A stretch of DNA of 64,000 nt. Origin: Tatumella citrea (GTDB lineage Bacteria; Pseudomonadota; Gammaproteobacteria; Enterobacterales; Enterobacteriaceae). Positions 9,298 through 19,688 of this stretch are shown here, piece by piece. A program made the translations under genes and the position numbers. The stretch covers positions 62,001 through 126,000 of the forward strand of contig NZ_CP015579.1 of the NCBI RefSeq assembly GCF_002163585.1. The letters are read 5' to 3'. Numbering within the stretch: the stretch's first letter is position 1; every line of letters starts with the position of its first letter. The notes under the pieces were generated by a model that was not told the DNA's origin, searched no databases, and saw nothing but the letters and a program-made list of their open reading frames with translations.

Positions 9298-9819
9298 ATG
9301 GCAGAGAAACGAAATATCTTTCTGGTTGGGCCTATGGGTGCCGGCAAAAGCACTATTGGTCGTCAGTTAGCTCAGCAACTCAATATGGAATTTTATGATT
9401 CCGATCAGGAAATTGAGCGACGTACCGGAGCTGATGTTGGCTGGGTATTTGATGTAGAAGGCGAAGATGGTTTTCGTGATCGCGAAGAAAAAATCATCAA
9501 TGAGCTGACGGAAAAACAGGGAATTGTCCTTGCGACGGGCGGTGGCTCAGTAAAATCACGGGAAACCCGCAATCGCCTTTCGGCGCGCGGCGTAGTGGTG
9601 TATCTGGAAACAACAATAGAAAAGCAGCTGGCACGCACCCAACGTGATAAACGTCGTCCGTTACTTCAGGTGGATTCTCCTCCGAGAGAAGTCCTGGAAG
9701 AACTGGCCGATGAGCGGAATCCTTTATATGAAGAAATCGCAGATGTGACCATCAGAACCGATGAGCAAAGTGCTAAAGTGGTTGCGAATCAGATTATTCA
9801 TATGCTGGAAAGTAATTAA
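9298..9819 (+). CDS. aroK: Shikimate kinase I
   Basis: 173 residues starting [19 protein letters not shown], the exact length and start of E. coli AroK; the upstream in-frame ATG at 9217 is rejected on that basis. The Walker A loop is GPMGAGKS (about residues 11-18), and the shikimate-binding D-x-D (YDSDQEIE) and GGG (ATGGGSV) motifs are present, with the lid RRPLL. It phosphorylates shikimate with ATP in the chorismate pathway. aroB follows 39 bases downstream. Confidence 0.97.
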   Translation: MAEKRNIFLVGPMGAGKSTIGRQLAQQLNMEFYDSDQEIERRTGADVGWVFDVEGEDGFRDREEKIINELTEKQGIVLATGGGSVKSRETRNRLSARGVVVYLETTIEKQLARTQRDKRRPLLQVDSPPREVLEELADERNPLYEEIADVTIRTDEQSAKVVANQIIHMLESN

Positions 9820-9858
9820 TTTGTCTTAAGCAGACTCAGTCGCAGGGTATCGATCATT

Positions 9859-10947
9859 ATGGAGCAGATCACGGTCTCACTGGAAGAACGTAGTTATCCG
9901 ATCAGCATAGCTGCAGGTTTGTTTGATGATCCTGCCTCATACTGGCCACTTAGTGCCGGAGATCATGCGATGGTGGTGACCAATAATACATTGGCACCGC
10001 TTTACCTGAGTTCTGTCATCCAAAAGCTCTCGGCTGCAGGCGTTATTGTTGATCAGGTGACATTACCTGATGGTGAACAATATAAAACACTGGCCGTCCT
10101 TGAGCAGATTTTCACTGCATTACTCGAAAAACCGCACGGTCGTGATACCACCCTGATAGCCCTTGGTGGCGGAGTTATCGGTGATATGACCGGGTTTGCG
10201 GCTGCCTGCTATCAGCGTGGCGTTCGTTTTATTCAGATGCCGACGACTTTACTTTCACAGGTTGACTCCTCTGTTGGCGGGAAAACCGCGGTTAATCATC
10301 CTTTGGGCAAAAATATGATTGGGGCATTTTACCAGCCTGTATCAGTCATTATTGATACTGATTGCCTGAAAACTCTGCCTCCACGCGAGCTCGCGTCCGG
10401 ACTGGCAGAAGTGATTAAATACGGTATCATTCTGGATAAGCAATTTTTTGTGTGGCTGGAACAGCACATGGAAGAATTAGTCGCCCTGGATGAAAAAGCA
10501 CTCTCCTGGTGTATCCGTCGCTGCTGTGAAATTAAAGCAGATGTCGTAGCGGCGGATGAGCGTGAATCCGGGGTCAGAGCATTGCTGAACCTGGGACATA
10601 CGTTTGGCCATGCTATTGAAGCTCATATGGGGTATGGCAACTGGCTGCACGGCGAAGCCGTTGCTGCGGGTATGGTGATGGCTGCCCGAACTGCAGAGCA
10701 GGTTAATGGTTTTAGCTCCGCAGATACCCAACGGATTATAGATTTGCTGGAGCGTGCCGGACTCCCGGTACAAGGGCCACGTGAAATGGCTGCTGAAGAG
10801 TACCTGCCGCACATGATGCGCGATAAAAAAGTGTTGGGTGGTGAGCTTCGTTTGGTTCTGCCACGCAGTATTGGTGAGTCAGAAGTGAGAAGTGGCGTTT
10901 CACATGATATTGTTTTAGCTGCAATCAACGATTGCCAGCCAAACTGA
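9859..10947 (+). CDS. aroB: 3-dehydroquinate synthase
   Basis: 362 residues, identical in length to E. coli AroB. Visible family motifs include the NAD-binding [31 protein letters not shown], the metal-binding [13 protein letters not shown], and [12 protein letters not shown] and HGEAVAAGM with zinc-ligand histidines. It converts DAHP to 3-dehydroquinate, step two of aromatic biosynthesis. It is probably cotranscribed with aroK and damX. Confidence 0.97.
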   Translation: MEQITVSLEERSYPISIAAGLFDDPASYWPLSAGDHAMVVTNNTLAPLYLSSVIQKLSAAGVIVDQVTLPDGEQYKTLAVLEQIFTALLEKPHGRDTTLIALGGGVIGDMTGFAAACYQRGVRFIQMPTTLLSQVDSSVGGKTAVNHPLGKNMIGAFYQPVSVIIDTDCLKTLPPRELASGLAEVIKYGIILDKQFFVWLEQHMEELVALDEKALSWCIRRCCEIKADVVAADERESGVRALLNLGHTFGHAIEAHMGYGNWLHGEAVAAGMVMAARTAEQVNGFSSADTQRIIDLLERAGLPVQGPREMAAEEYLPHMMRDKKVLGGELRLVLPRSIGESEVRSGVSHDIVLAAINDCQPN

Positions 10948-11018
10948 GAATATGGCATTCAGTGTTCTTGCACAGCAATGGACAGCGAGAGACAAACGGT
11001 TAAGTATGAGGTGGTTTA

Positions 11019-12194
11019 ATGGATGAGTTTCAACCGGAAGATGAGTTAAAACCTGACGCCAGTGATCGTCCTACTGCGCGAAACCGTAAATCATCATCTC
11101 CAGGCCCCAAATTACCAATTTCTAAGCAACATATCATGGTTGCGGTAGGTATTCTGGTGCTGCTGCTGTTAATTCTGGGCATAGGATCTGCACTGAAAAG
11201 CCCTTCCGGAAGTGCTCCATCTTCGGCAGCAAATGCTCCCGCGGGTACCAGCAAAGACATTGATCTTTCAGGTTCAGCAGGGATGAGCGGCCAGCCAGCG
11301 ACAGCTAACTCCCCGGCTTCTGCTCCTTCTACTCCGGAGACGACAACGCCTGCTCAGGACAATGCCGCTAACCCTGCAAATACTTCTGCCGGGCAGGATA
11401 TTTCTATGCCAGCGATTTCCTCCACTCCTTCTCAGGGAAATCCGGCGGCACCGACAGCAGATCAGCAACGTGTTACTGTTTCAGGTGATATGAGCAGTGC
11501 ACTGAATAATGCTCAAATCTCTGCGGCAGGTGATGCGTCGCAGACATCATTACCTACCGCTCCTGCAACCTTAGATCGCAGTGGTAAGCTTAAGCTGAAC
11601 GCTCCATCTTCAGCCGGAACCACTGCTCCTGTTGCTCATACTCCTCCGGTTGTTCATCGTGCGCCACAACATAATGTCAGCCACACGAACGAACGTCAGG
11701 CAGTGGCAGCAGAACGTGAACGTGAAAGCCGCCGGATTGCAGAGCAACGCCGCGTTGAAGAGCAACGTCGGGTAGCTCAGCAGCGTAAAGCGGAACAACA
11801 AAAAGCAACTGAACACCGTGTGGCAGAAGTGCCTAAACCTGTTAGCCAGACAGCAAAACCTGTAAAACGTGAAGCTGCGGTGCCTTCTGTGAGTCATACT
11901 GAGAAGCCAGTGGCACATACTGCCAGTCAGTTGCCTGCCGGCGATTACACACTGCAACTGAGCGGTGCGACTCGTCAGGATGCTCTGAATACCTGGGCTA
12001 AACAGCAGAAGCTGAGCAGTTATCATGTGTATCAGACCGAGCGCAATGGTAAACCATGGTTCGTGCTGGTCAGCGGCTCTTACGCGACATCTGCTGAAGC
12101 TAAACGGGCTATCAGTACTCTGCCAGAAGCAGTACGTGCTCAGAACCCCTGGGTTAAACCTCTGAGTCAGGTCAGGAAAGAGGCTGCAAAGTGA
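11019..12194 (+). CDS. damX: DamX, SPOR-domain cell-division protein
   Basis: 391 residues. A cytoplasmic N terminus (MDEFQPEDELKPD) resembles E. coli DamX, followed by one membrane helix (about residues 40-60, VGILVLLLLILGIGSAL). A long Ala/Ser/Pro/Thr-rich periplasmic linker follows, then an Arg/Glu/Gln-rich coiled segment (about 225-275). The C-terminal SPOR domain (about 310-388) carries YTLQLSGA and WFVLVSGSY. SPOR domains bind denuded glycan at the septum; DamX is a late divisome component. The linker is low complexity and is the least conserved part. Confidence 0.94.
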   Translation: MDEFQPEDELKPDASDRPTARNRKSSSPGPKLPISKQHIMVAVGILVLLLLILGIGSALKSPSGSAPSSAANAPAGTSKDIDLSGSAGMSGQPATANSPASAPSTPETTTPAQDNAANPANTSAGQDISMPAISSTPSQGNPAAPTADQQRVTVSGDMSSALNNAQISAAGDASQTSLPTAPATLDRSGKLKLNAPSSAGTTAPVAHTPPVVHRAPQHNVSHTNERQAVAAERERESRRIAEQRRVEEQRRVAQQRKAEQQKATEHRVAEVPKPVSQTAKPVKREAAVPSVSHTEKPVAHTASQLPAGDYTLQLSGATRQDALNTWAKQQKLSSYHVYQTERNGKPWFVLVSGSYATSAEAKRAISTLPEAVRAQNPWVKPLSQVRKEAAK

Positions 12195-12202
12195 CATTCA
12201 CC

Positions 12203-12223
12203 GGGGCTGCTAATGGCAGCCCC
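12203..12223 (+). terminator. hairpin between damX and dam
   Basis: Perfect eight-base stem GGGGCTGC/GCAGCCCC with a five-base loop, directly after the damX stop. Only ATTTATA follows, so it is at best a partial terminator or a processing/attenuation site before dam. Confidence 0.5.
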
Positions 12224-12291
12224 ATTTATAAGCGCAGATCTGCTGTCGGTTTATCCACAGCCATTAATGAAAACATTTCTATTACGACAGC

Positions 12292-13104
12292 ATGAAAAAA
12301 CACCGCGCTTTTCTGAAGTGGGCAGGGGGTAAATATCACCTGCTTGATGACATTCGTCGATGCCTGCCCGAAGGGGATTGCTTAGTCGAACCTTTTGTCG
12401 GTGCAGGTTCAGTATTTCTGAACACCGATTATTCCCGTTACCTGTTGGCTGATATTAATAGCGATTTAATCAATCTGTACAATATTATCAAAACCAACAG
12501 TAGCTCGTTTATTGCAGATGCCCGTCGGCTGTTTACCGCAGAATCCAATGACTCTGACATCTATTACGCTTATCGTATAGAGTTTAATCAGAGCCATGAT
12601 CCTTACCGGCGCGCACTGCTGTTCCTGTATTTAAACCGTCATGGTTATAACGGGCTTTGCCGTTACAATCTGCGCGGTGAATTTAATGTTCCTTTCGGGC
12701 GTTATCAGAAACCTTATTTTCCGGAAGCAGAACTGTTGTGGTTCGCTGAGCGATCACAGCAGGCGACATTTATTTGCCAGTCATACGCTGCTACGTTTAG
12801 CCAGGCGATGCCCGGGTCGGTGGTGTATTGTGATCCACCGTATGCGCCCTTATCGGCTACTGCTAACTTTACTGCCTACCATACCAACAGTTTTAGCCTG
12901 CATGAGCAGATACAGCTGGCCGGGCTTGCCGAAAAACTGGCAAGGGAATGTGCTGTCCCTGTGCTAATCTCTAACCATGATACGGAACTGACGCAGCAAT
13001 GGTATAAAGAGGCCGTTCTGCATGTGGTGAAAGCCCGGCGATCTATCAGTCGTAATGTGAATGGCCGAACCAAAGTCAACGAAATACTGGCGCTTTATCG
13101 TTAA
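12292..13104 (+). CDS. dam: DNA adenine methyltransferase (GATC)
   Basis: 270 residues. Motifs of the alpha-class N6-adenine methyltransferases are in order: FLKWAGGK at residues 8-15, EPFVGAGSVFLN (SAM binding), ADINSDLI, and the catalytic DPPYAPLS near residue 181. Dam methylates adenine in GATC, guiding mismatch repair, replication timing and gene regulation. Context aroB-damX-dam-rpe-gph-trpS matches E. coli. Confidence 0.97.
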   Translation: MKKHRAFLKWAGGKYHLLDDIRRCLPEGDCLVEPFVGAGSVFLNTDYSRYLLADINSDLINLYNIIKTNSSSFIADARRLFTAESNDSDIYYAYRIEFNQSHDPYRRALLFLYLNRHGYNGLCRYNLRGEFNVPFGRYQKPYFPEAELLWFAERSQQATFICQSYAATFSQAMPGSVVYCDPPYAPLSATANFTAYHTNSFSLHEQIQLAGLAEKLARECAVPVLISNHDTELTQQWYKEAVLHVVKARRSISRNVNGRTKVNEILALYR

Positions 13105-13167
13105 ACTGACCCTAACCAGCGTCATTCTTCAGGTAATAAGCCTGAACAATGTTATCGGGAGAATCGG

Positions 13168-13851
13168 ATGAAAGACTATTTGATAGCACCATCAATATTG
13201 TCGGCAGATTTTGCCAGACTTGGCGAAGATACCGCGAAAGCGCTTGCGGCAGGGGGAGATGTTGTTCATTTCGACGTAATGGATAACCATTATGTGCCTA
13301 ATCTGACAATGGGGCCGATGGTTCTTAAAGCATTACGTGACTATGGCATCTCAGCTCCGATTGATGTTCATCTGATGGTTTCTCCGGTAGACAGCCTGAT
13401 TCCCCAGTTTGCTAAGGCAGGCGCCAGCTATATCACATTCCACCCGGAAGCTACGTTGCATGTCGATCGTAGCCTGCAACTGATTAAAGAACATGGCTGT
13501 AAAGCTGGCCTGGTATTTAATCCGGCAACTCCTCTCAGTTACCTTGACTATGTGATGGACAAGGTTGATGTGGTGTTACTGATGTCAGTTAACCCTGGAT
13601 TTGGTGGGCAGAGTTTTCTGCCATCCACGCTGAACAAATTACGTGAAGTCCGGAAGCGTATTGACCACAGTGGTTTCGATATTCGCCTCGAAGTTGATGG
13701 TGGAGTTAAGGTCGATAACATTGCGCAGATTGCTGCTGCAGGTGCTGATATGTTTGTGGCTGGCTCGGCTATCTTCGGCCATCCCGATTACAAAAAAGTC
13801 ATCGATGATATGCGCCAGCAACTGGAGAGTGCTAATGGTTCATTTCACTGA
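13168..13851 (+). CDS. rpe: Ribulose-phosphate 3-epimerase
   Basis: 227 residues (E. coli 225). It is a TIM barrel with [27 protein letters not shown] (catalytic Asp and metal His), [16 protein letters not shown] and EVDGGV followed by AGSAIFG phosphate-binding loops. It interconverts ribulose-5-P and xylulose-5-P in the pentose phosphate pathway. Its 3' end overlaps gph by 17 bases. Confidence 0.97.
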   Translation: MKDYLIAPSILSADFARLGEDTAKALAAGGDVVHFDVMDNHYVPNLTMGPMVLKALRDYGISAPIDVHLMVSPVDSLIPQFAKAGASYITFHPEATLHVDRSLQLIKEHGCKAGLVFNPATPLSYLDYVMDKVDVVLLMSVNPGFGGQSFLPSTLNKLREVRKRIDHSGFDIRLEVDGGVKVDNIAQIAAAGADMFVAGSAIFGHPDYKKVIDDMRQQLESANGSFH

Positions 13852-14512
13852 TATTCGTGCACTGGCATTTGACCTGGACGGTACACTGACTGACAGTGCT
13901 CCGGGGCTGGCAAAAGCGGTGGACATGGCGTTACAGCAGATGGGTTTGCCGGTTGCCGGTGTTGAACGAGTTTCAACCTGGATTGGCAACGGCGCTGATA
14001 TCATGATGAAGCGCGCACTGGCTTATACATTACAACATGAACCATCGGCTGAAGATATCGCCCGGGCACGGGGCTTATTTGATGATTTTTACGCACAAAC
14101 TGCCGAAGAGGGCAGTGCGTTGTTCCCCGGAGTCAGTCAGGCTCTGCACCAGTTGCATCAACAAAACGTTCCTATGGCGATAGTCACCAATAAACCAACA
14201 CCATTTGTCGCGCCGTTACTGAAATCATTGGGTATCGACTCTCTGTTTTCGCTGGTGATTGGCGGCGATGATGTGGTGGTTAAAAAGCCCCATCCGGCGG
14301 CTATCTACCTGGTCCTGGGCAGGTTCGGACTGACTACCGATGAGTTGTTGTTTATTGGCGATTCGCGTAACGATATTCAGGCAGCAAAATCAGCAGGTGT
14401 ACGTAGTGTCGGAATGACCTATGGATATAACTACGGTGAGCCTATTGCAGACAGCCAGCCGGATGCAGTGCTGGATACATTTGACCAACTTTTGCCCCTG
14501 CTTGGGCGGTAA
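13835..14512 (+). CDS. gph: Phosphoglycolate phosphatase, shortened form
   Basis: 225 residues from the ATG at 13835, whose product begins [23 protein letters not shown]; earlier in-frame starts lie deep inside rpe. HAD-superfamily motifs are DLDGT (I), VTNKP (II), KKPHP (III) and GDSRND (IV). It dephosphorylates 2-phosphoglycolate, including that from DNA repair. E. coli Gph is 252 residues. This one lacks an insertion of roughly 18 residues in the cap region and the charged C-terminal tail, yet all catalytic motifs remain. Confidence 0.94.
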   Translation: MVHFTDIRALAFDLDGTLTDSAPGLAKAVDMALQQMGLPVAGVERVSTWIGNGADIMMKRALAYTLQHEPSAEDIARARGLFDDFYAQTAEEGSALFPGVSQALHQLHQQNVPMAIVTNKPTPFVAPLLKSLGIDSLFSLVIGGDDVVVKKPHPAAIYLVLGRFGLTTDELLFIGDSRNDIQAAKSAGVRSVGMTYGYNYGEPIADSQPDAVLDTFDQLLPLLGR

Positions 14513-14530
14513 TGAATCAGGATAAAATTT

Positions 14531-15538
14531 ATGAGTAAACCCATTGTTTTTAGTGGCGCGCAGCCCTCAGGTGAATTAACCATTGGTAATTACATGGGGG
14601 CACTTCGTCAATGGGTGCAGATGCAGGATGATTACCACTGCATTTACTGCATTGTTGACCAGCATGCCATTACTGTCCGTCAGGACCCGGTAGCTCTGCA
14701 TAAAGCGACGCTCGATACACTTGCCCTCTATCTGGCCTGTGGGATTGACCCGGAAAAATCGACAATCTTCGTACAATCGCATGTTCCGGAACATGCTCAG
14801 CTTTCCTGGCTGCTTAACTGCTACACCTATTTTGGTGAACTGAGCCGCATGACCCAGTTCAAAGATAAATCTTCCCGCTACGCTGAGAATATCAATGCCG
14901 GCTTGTTTGATTATCCGGTATTGATGGCGGCAGATATTCTGTTATACCAGACTAATCAGGTCCCTGTCGGTGAAGACCAGAAGCAACATCTGGAACTTAG
15001 CCGTGATATTGCTCAGCGTTTTAATGCGCTGTATGGCGATATTTTCCGTATTCCGGAGCCATTTATTCCTAAATCGGGTGCCCGTGTGATGTCACTGCTG
15101 GAGCCGACAAAGAAAATGTCTAAATCAGATGACAATCGCAATAATGTCATCGGACTGCTTGAAGATCCTAAATCGGTAGTGAAAAAGATTAAACGTGCAG
15201 TGACTGATTCTGATGAGCCGCCTGTGATTCGTTATGACATTAAAGAGAAAGCTGGCGTATCTAACCTGCTGGATATCCTGTCCGGAGTCACCGGACAACC
15301 AGTAGCAGAACTGGAAAAAGAATTCAGCGATAAAATGTATGGTCACCTGAAAGGTGCAGTTGCTGACGCAGTTTCCGGCATGCTTATCGAACTGCAGCAG
15401 CGTTTTGAACAGTATCGTAATGACGAACAATTACTGAATCGTATTATGAAAGAAGGTGCAGAGAAGGCCAGCCTTCGTGCCCGTGAGACGCTGGATAAAG
15501 TTTATAAGGCGGTAGGGTTTGTCGCCCGTCCTCTGTAA
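14531..15538 (+). CDS. trpS: Tryptophanyl-tRNA synthetase
   Basis: 335 residues, class I synthetase. The HIGH-like motif appears as [14 protein letters not shown] (residues 12-25) and the KMSKS loop as KKMSKSDDN near 195. [19 protein letters not shown] forms part of the active-site pocket. It charges tRNA-Trp. It ends the dam-rpe-gph-trpS cluster and is followed by two hairpins. Confidence 0.97.
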   Translation: MSKPIVFSGAQPSGELTIGNYMGALRQWVQMQDDYHCIYCIVDQHAITVRQDPVALHKATLDTLALYLACGIDPEKSTIFVQSHVPEHAQLSWLLNCYTYFGELSRMTQFKDKSSRYAENINAGLFDYPVLMAADILLYQTNQVPVGEDQKQHLELSRDIAQRFNALYGDIFRIPEPFIPKSGARVMSLLEPTKKMSKSDDNRNNVIGLLEDPKSVVKKIKRAVTDSDEPPVIRYDIKEKAGVSNLLDILSGVTGQPVAELEKEFSDKMYGHLKGAVADAVSGMLIELQQRFEQYRNDEQLLNRIMKEGAEKASLRARETLDKVYKAVGFVARPL

Positions 15539-15572
15539 CATTCCCTGTCTACATTTGGTAATTTGTGAATCG

Positions 15573-15600
15573 AAAGACCTCCGGTATGGGGGTCTTTTTT
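15573..15600 (+). terminator. trpS terminator
   Basis: AAGACCTCC, loop, GGGGGTCTT followed by six T residues, 35 bases after the trpS stop: a canonical intrinsic terminator on the plus strand. Confidence 0.85.
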
Positions 15601-15616
15601 ATTGCCATCCCCATAA

Positions 15617-15640
15617 AAAACGCCGGCATGCCGGCGTTTT
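15617..15640. terminator. bidirectional terminator between trpS and tsgA
   Basis: AAAACGCCGGCATGCCGGCGTTTT is a perfect 24-base palindrome with A- and T-tracts, just beyond the tsgA stop. It probably ends tsgA transcription on the minus strand and backs up the trpS terminator. Confidence 0.8.
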
Positions 15641-15661
15641 AGTGACTTCCCGTGAAGTCTG

Positions 15662-16840
15662 TCAGGCAGTGACTTTGTTATTCAGCTTATGCTTGCTGAC
15701 AAAGCCCAACAGCACACTCAGAATGAACACCACTGCGTACAGGCCGTTAGCGGTAAACAGCGCTGCATGAGGGCCACTGTGGCTGACTATCGGGCTGGTG
15801 ACCACAAATGTCAGCATGGTACCAATAGTCCCGCAGGTCAGAATGAAGTTTACCAGTTTTGGCGAAGCCACTCTGGTCTGCTGAGAACCAAGTGTAATGA
15901 TGGTGGTGTAGATCGCGCTTGAGCTGAAGCCCAGAATCATAATGATAATATGCAGCATTGATACTGCCTGATTATGGGTAAACCAGAACATCAGCACCGT
16001 TGCCAGACCTGTAATCACTGCAAGGATTTTCTGCATATCAACAAAGCGCAGAATCACACTGAATACCCACATACCCACCATATAAGCCGTCCAGAAGTTA
16101 CCCACCAGTTGCCCGGCTTCGGTAATCGGTACGCCAAGATTTTTGGTAGCATATTCTGGTACCCAGGAGATAAAACCTAACTGGCCGAGGATATAGCAGA
16201 GTGCGGCGAGAGCCAGCAAGTACACACCTGTTCCCCATTTTTCCTTTTCAGCGGATTTCATCTGACTGGATTTAGCCAGTACAGGGAATTCCACCATCAG
16301 TGTCAGGATAAAAATAGCCACATAGATTAGGCCGATACAGCAATAAACCCAGTACCAGGGCAGGCTTTTTGCCAGAATGACACCCGCGATGATCGGAAAC
16401 AGTGTTCCTGCCATGCTGAAGAACGAGTCAGTGAACAGCAACCGTGAACCCCGTTGACGCCCTTCATACAGATGAGTAATCAGGAAAGTCCCAATCGACA
16501 TAGTAATGCCGCTGACTATCCCCAGTACGAACATGCAAACGGAGAAGATGGCGAGACTCTGCCCGGTGACTAAACCGATAATCGCCAGAACCATCAGGAT
16601 AAAGCCGAAGATGAGTTGGCGTTTTAACGGGATAATTTCCATCAGCCATGCATTCAGGAAGATTGCCGCCAGAATTCCGGTATTTAGAAAGGTAAATGTA
16701 TTGCTCATGCTGGCAACGGGCACATGAAACGACTGAGCAATATTATCCATGACCATTCCGGTCACAATCACCAATGCACCGGTAAGCGCATAGGAGAAAA
16801 AACTGATCCAGGTCAGGCCAGTCAGGTTGGTCTTTGTCAT
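15662..16840 (-). CDS. tsgA: TsgA, major-facilitator transporter
   Basis: 392 residues, nearly the length of E. coli TsgA, with about 12 hydrophobic segments. Recognised from [21 protein letters not shown] at the start, [33 protein letters not shown] and [11 protein letters not shown]. Family MFS, fucose-permease-like; the substrate is not established. In E. coli the neighbouring nirBDC-cysG genes lie on the trpS side; here tsgA directly faces trpS. Confidence 0.94.
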   Translation of the reverse strand: MTKTNLTGLTWISFFSYALTGALVIVTGMVMDNIAQSFHVPVASMSNTFTFLNTGILAAIFLNAWLMEIIPLKRQLIFGFILMVLAIIGLVTGQSLAIFSVCMFVLGIVSGITMSIGTFLITHLYEGRQRGSRLLFTDSFFSMAGTLFPIIAGVILAKSLPWYWVYCCIGLIYVAIFILTLMVEFPVLAKSSQMKSAEKEKWGTGVYLLALAALCYILGQLGFISWVPEYATKNLGVPITEAGQLVGNFWTAYMVGMWVFSVILRFVDMQKILAVITGLATVLMFWFTHNQAVSMLHIIIMILGFSSSAIYTTIITLGSQQTRVASPKLVNFILTCGTIGTMLTFVVTSPIVSHSGPHAALFTANGLYAVVFILSVLLGFVSKHKLNNKVTA

Positions 16841-16952
16841 TGTTTTACACCCTTATAGGAATAAAAGGCGGGAAGTACACCCAGGGATTGTAGAGTGAAT
16901 CGTGATCTTTATAAATAACCAATGAAATATCATGGTTTTATTTCATATGAAA

Positions 16953-16968
16953 CATGATTCTATTCACA
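16953..16968. promoter_or_regulatory. possible CRP site in the tsgA-ppiA divergent region
   Basis: CATGATTCTATTCACA matches eight of ten key positions of TGTGA-N6-TCACA. It lies in the 260-base AT-rich spacer between divergent tsgA and ppiA, next to a perfect palindrome TTTCATATGAAA (16941-16952). ppiA has been reported to be CRP-influenced in E. coli, but binding here is inference. Confidence 0.35.
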
Positions 16969-17100
16969 TAATTACGATGTGTCATTGATCTTTTCCTGCG
17001 ATATCGGAGTTTTCCCGCCGGTAAATCTCTGGTTCTTAACCCGTGAACTCTCTACAATTGAGCGCATTTTCCGTAGTGTGAATTCAATCAGGGAGTATTT

Positions 17101-17658
17101 ATGTTGAAACGTACTTTAGCGGCAGCTGTGGCATTGCTTGCGCTTTCCTCTGCTGCGGCAGTAGCTGATACCCATGTGCTGTTAACCACTTCAGCTGGCA
17201 ACATTGAGCTGGAACTGAATGATCAAAAAGCACCGATCACCGTCAAAAACTTCGTCAACTATGTTAACAGCGGCTTTTATAACAACACGGTGTTTCACCG
17301 GGTGATTCCGGGCTTTATGATCCAGGGCGGTGGCTTCACTGCGGATATGAAAGAGAAATCAGCGGGTGCTCCGATAAAAAATGAAGCAGATAACGGATTA
17401 CGTAACCTGAGAGGAACTATCTCTATGGCACGTACCGCAGATCCTGACAGTGCGACCAGCCAGTTCTTTATCAATGTTTCCGACAATGCCTTCCTGGACC
17501 ACGGTCAGCGTGATTTTGGATATGCGGTGTTTGGCAAAGTGATCAAAGGTATGGATGTTGCAGACAGCATTTCACAGGTTGCCACCTCAAACGTTGGTCC
17601 TTACCAGAACGTTCCGTCAAAACCAGTGACGATTATTTCTGCGAAAATCTTACCCTGA
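17101..17658 (+). CDS. ppiA: Periplasmic peptidyl-prolyl isomerase A (cyclophilin)
   Basis: 185 residues. A clear Sec signal peptide ([23 protein letters not shown], cleavage near residue 22) precedes a cyclophilin domain with [30 protein letters not shown] split over 50-80, and [11 protein letters not shown]. The catalytic Arg sits in FHRV. It catalyses cis-trans prolyl isomerisation in the periplasm. In E. coli yhfG and fic follow; here pabA comes next. Confidence 0.96.
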   Translation: MLKRTLAAAVALLALSSAAAVADTHVLLTTSAGNIELELNDQKAPITVKNFVNYVNSGFYNNTVFHRVIPGFMIQGGGFTADMKEKSAGAPIKNEADNGLRNLRGTISMARTADPDSATSQFFINVSDNAFLDHGQRDFGYAVFGKVIKGMDVADSISQVATSNVGPYQNVPSKPVTIISAKILP

Positions 17659-17669
17659 ATTGCCATCAG

Positions 17670-17698
17670 CCAGTGAGATTAGCGGTTAATCTCACTGG
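17670..17698 (+). terminator. hairpin terminator after ppiA
   Basis: Perfect 12-base stem CCAGTGAGATTA/TAATCTCACTGG with loop GCGGT, 12 bases past the ppiA stop. Only TTCTCT follows, so the T-tract is weak, but the stem is strong. Confidence 0.65.
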
Positions 17699-17804
17699 TT
17701 CTCTGCATTAAGAAATAATGACCTGCCCCTGAATCAAAAAATGCCGGAAAAAGATCACAAGCCCGGTGAGACTCTGGGTGATTCACGGTCAGGAAAGGCC
17801 AGCC

Positions 17805-18386
17805 ATGTTACTTCTTATCGACAACTATGATTCATTCACCTGGAACCTCTGTCAGTATTTTAGTATGGCGGGGGTAACCGTACGGGTGGAGCGTAACGAC
17901 GCAATAACACTTGCTGATATTGAGGCGCTACCAGTGACTCATCTGGTGATATCTCCCGGGCCCTGTACGCCTGAGCAGGCGGGTATCTCGGTGGCTGCAA
18001 TACGTCACTTTGCCGGAAAAATTCCTATTCTAGGCGTCTGCCTGGGGCATCAGGCCATTGCGATGGCGTTTGGTGGCCATGTTGTTCGTGCCCGACAGCC
18101 TATGCATGGTAAAACCTCAGTGATTCGTCATGATGGTCGTGGAGTGTTCAGACAACTAAATAATCCACTGACTGTCACCCGCTATCACTCATTGGTTGCG
18201 GAGGCAGAAACATTGCCGGATTGCCTGGAGATCACTGCCTGGAGCGAAAACAATCATCAGTTTGATGAAATCATGGGAATCAGGCACAAAACTTTGCCAG
18301 TTGAAGGAGTTCAGTTCCATCCTGAAAGCATCATGAGTGAACAGGGTGTAGAATTATTGAAAAACTTCGTTAATCAGGCTGGTTAA
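17805..18386 (+). CDS. pabA: Aminodeoxychorismate synthase, glutamine amidotransferase subunit
   Basis: 193 residues from the ATG at 17805 (AGGAAAGG at 17791-17798); product starts [14 protein letters not shown] like E. coli PabA. It is a class I glutamine amidotransferase: nucleophile Cys in GVCLGHQA (near residue 79), with His and Glu in VQFHPES. It supplies ammonia to PabB for 4-amino-4-deoxychorismate, a folate precursor. TrpG is the close paralogue; the argD neighbourhood supports PabA. Confidence 0.94.
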   Translation: MLLLIDNYDSFTWNLCQYFSMAGVTVRVERNDAITLADIEALPVTHLVISPGPCTPEQAGISVAAIRHFAGKIPILGVCLGHQAIAMAFGGHVVRARQPMHGKTSVIRHDGRGVFRQLNNPLTVTRYHSLVAEAETLPDCLEITAWSENNHQFDEIMGIRHKTLPVEGVQFHPESIMSEQGVELLKNFVNQAG

Positions 18387-18436
18387 TGTTTGCCTTTGTT
18401 TGATTTTTTATGCATATTTTTTGACTGGTTATTTAA

Positions 18437-19687
<1,251 letters not shown>

Positions 19688-19688
19688 G

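Noticed and set aside
11610..12197. 195-codon reverse-strand open frame opposite damX
   Set aside because: Phe/Cys/Leu-rich product mirrors the Ala/Glu/Gln-rich damX linker; no start signal.
16984..17010. FNR-like TTGAT half-site upstream of tsgA
   Set aside because: Only one half-site; no ATCAA partner at the right spacing, and the nir genes it would serve are absent.
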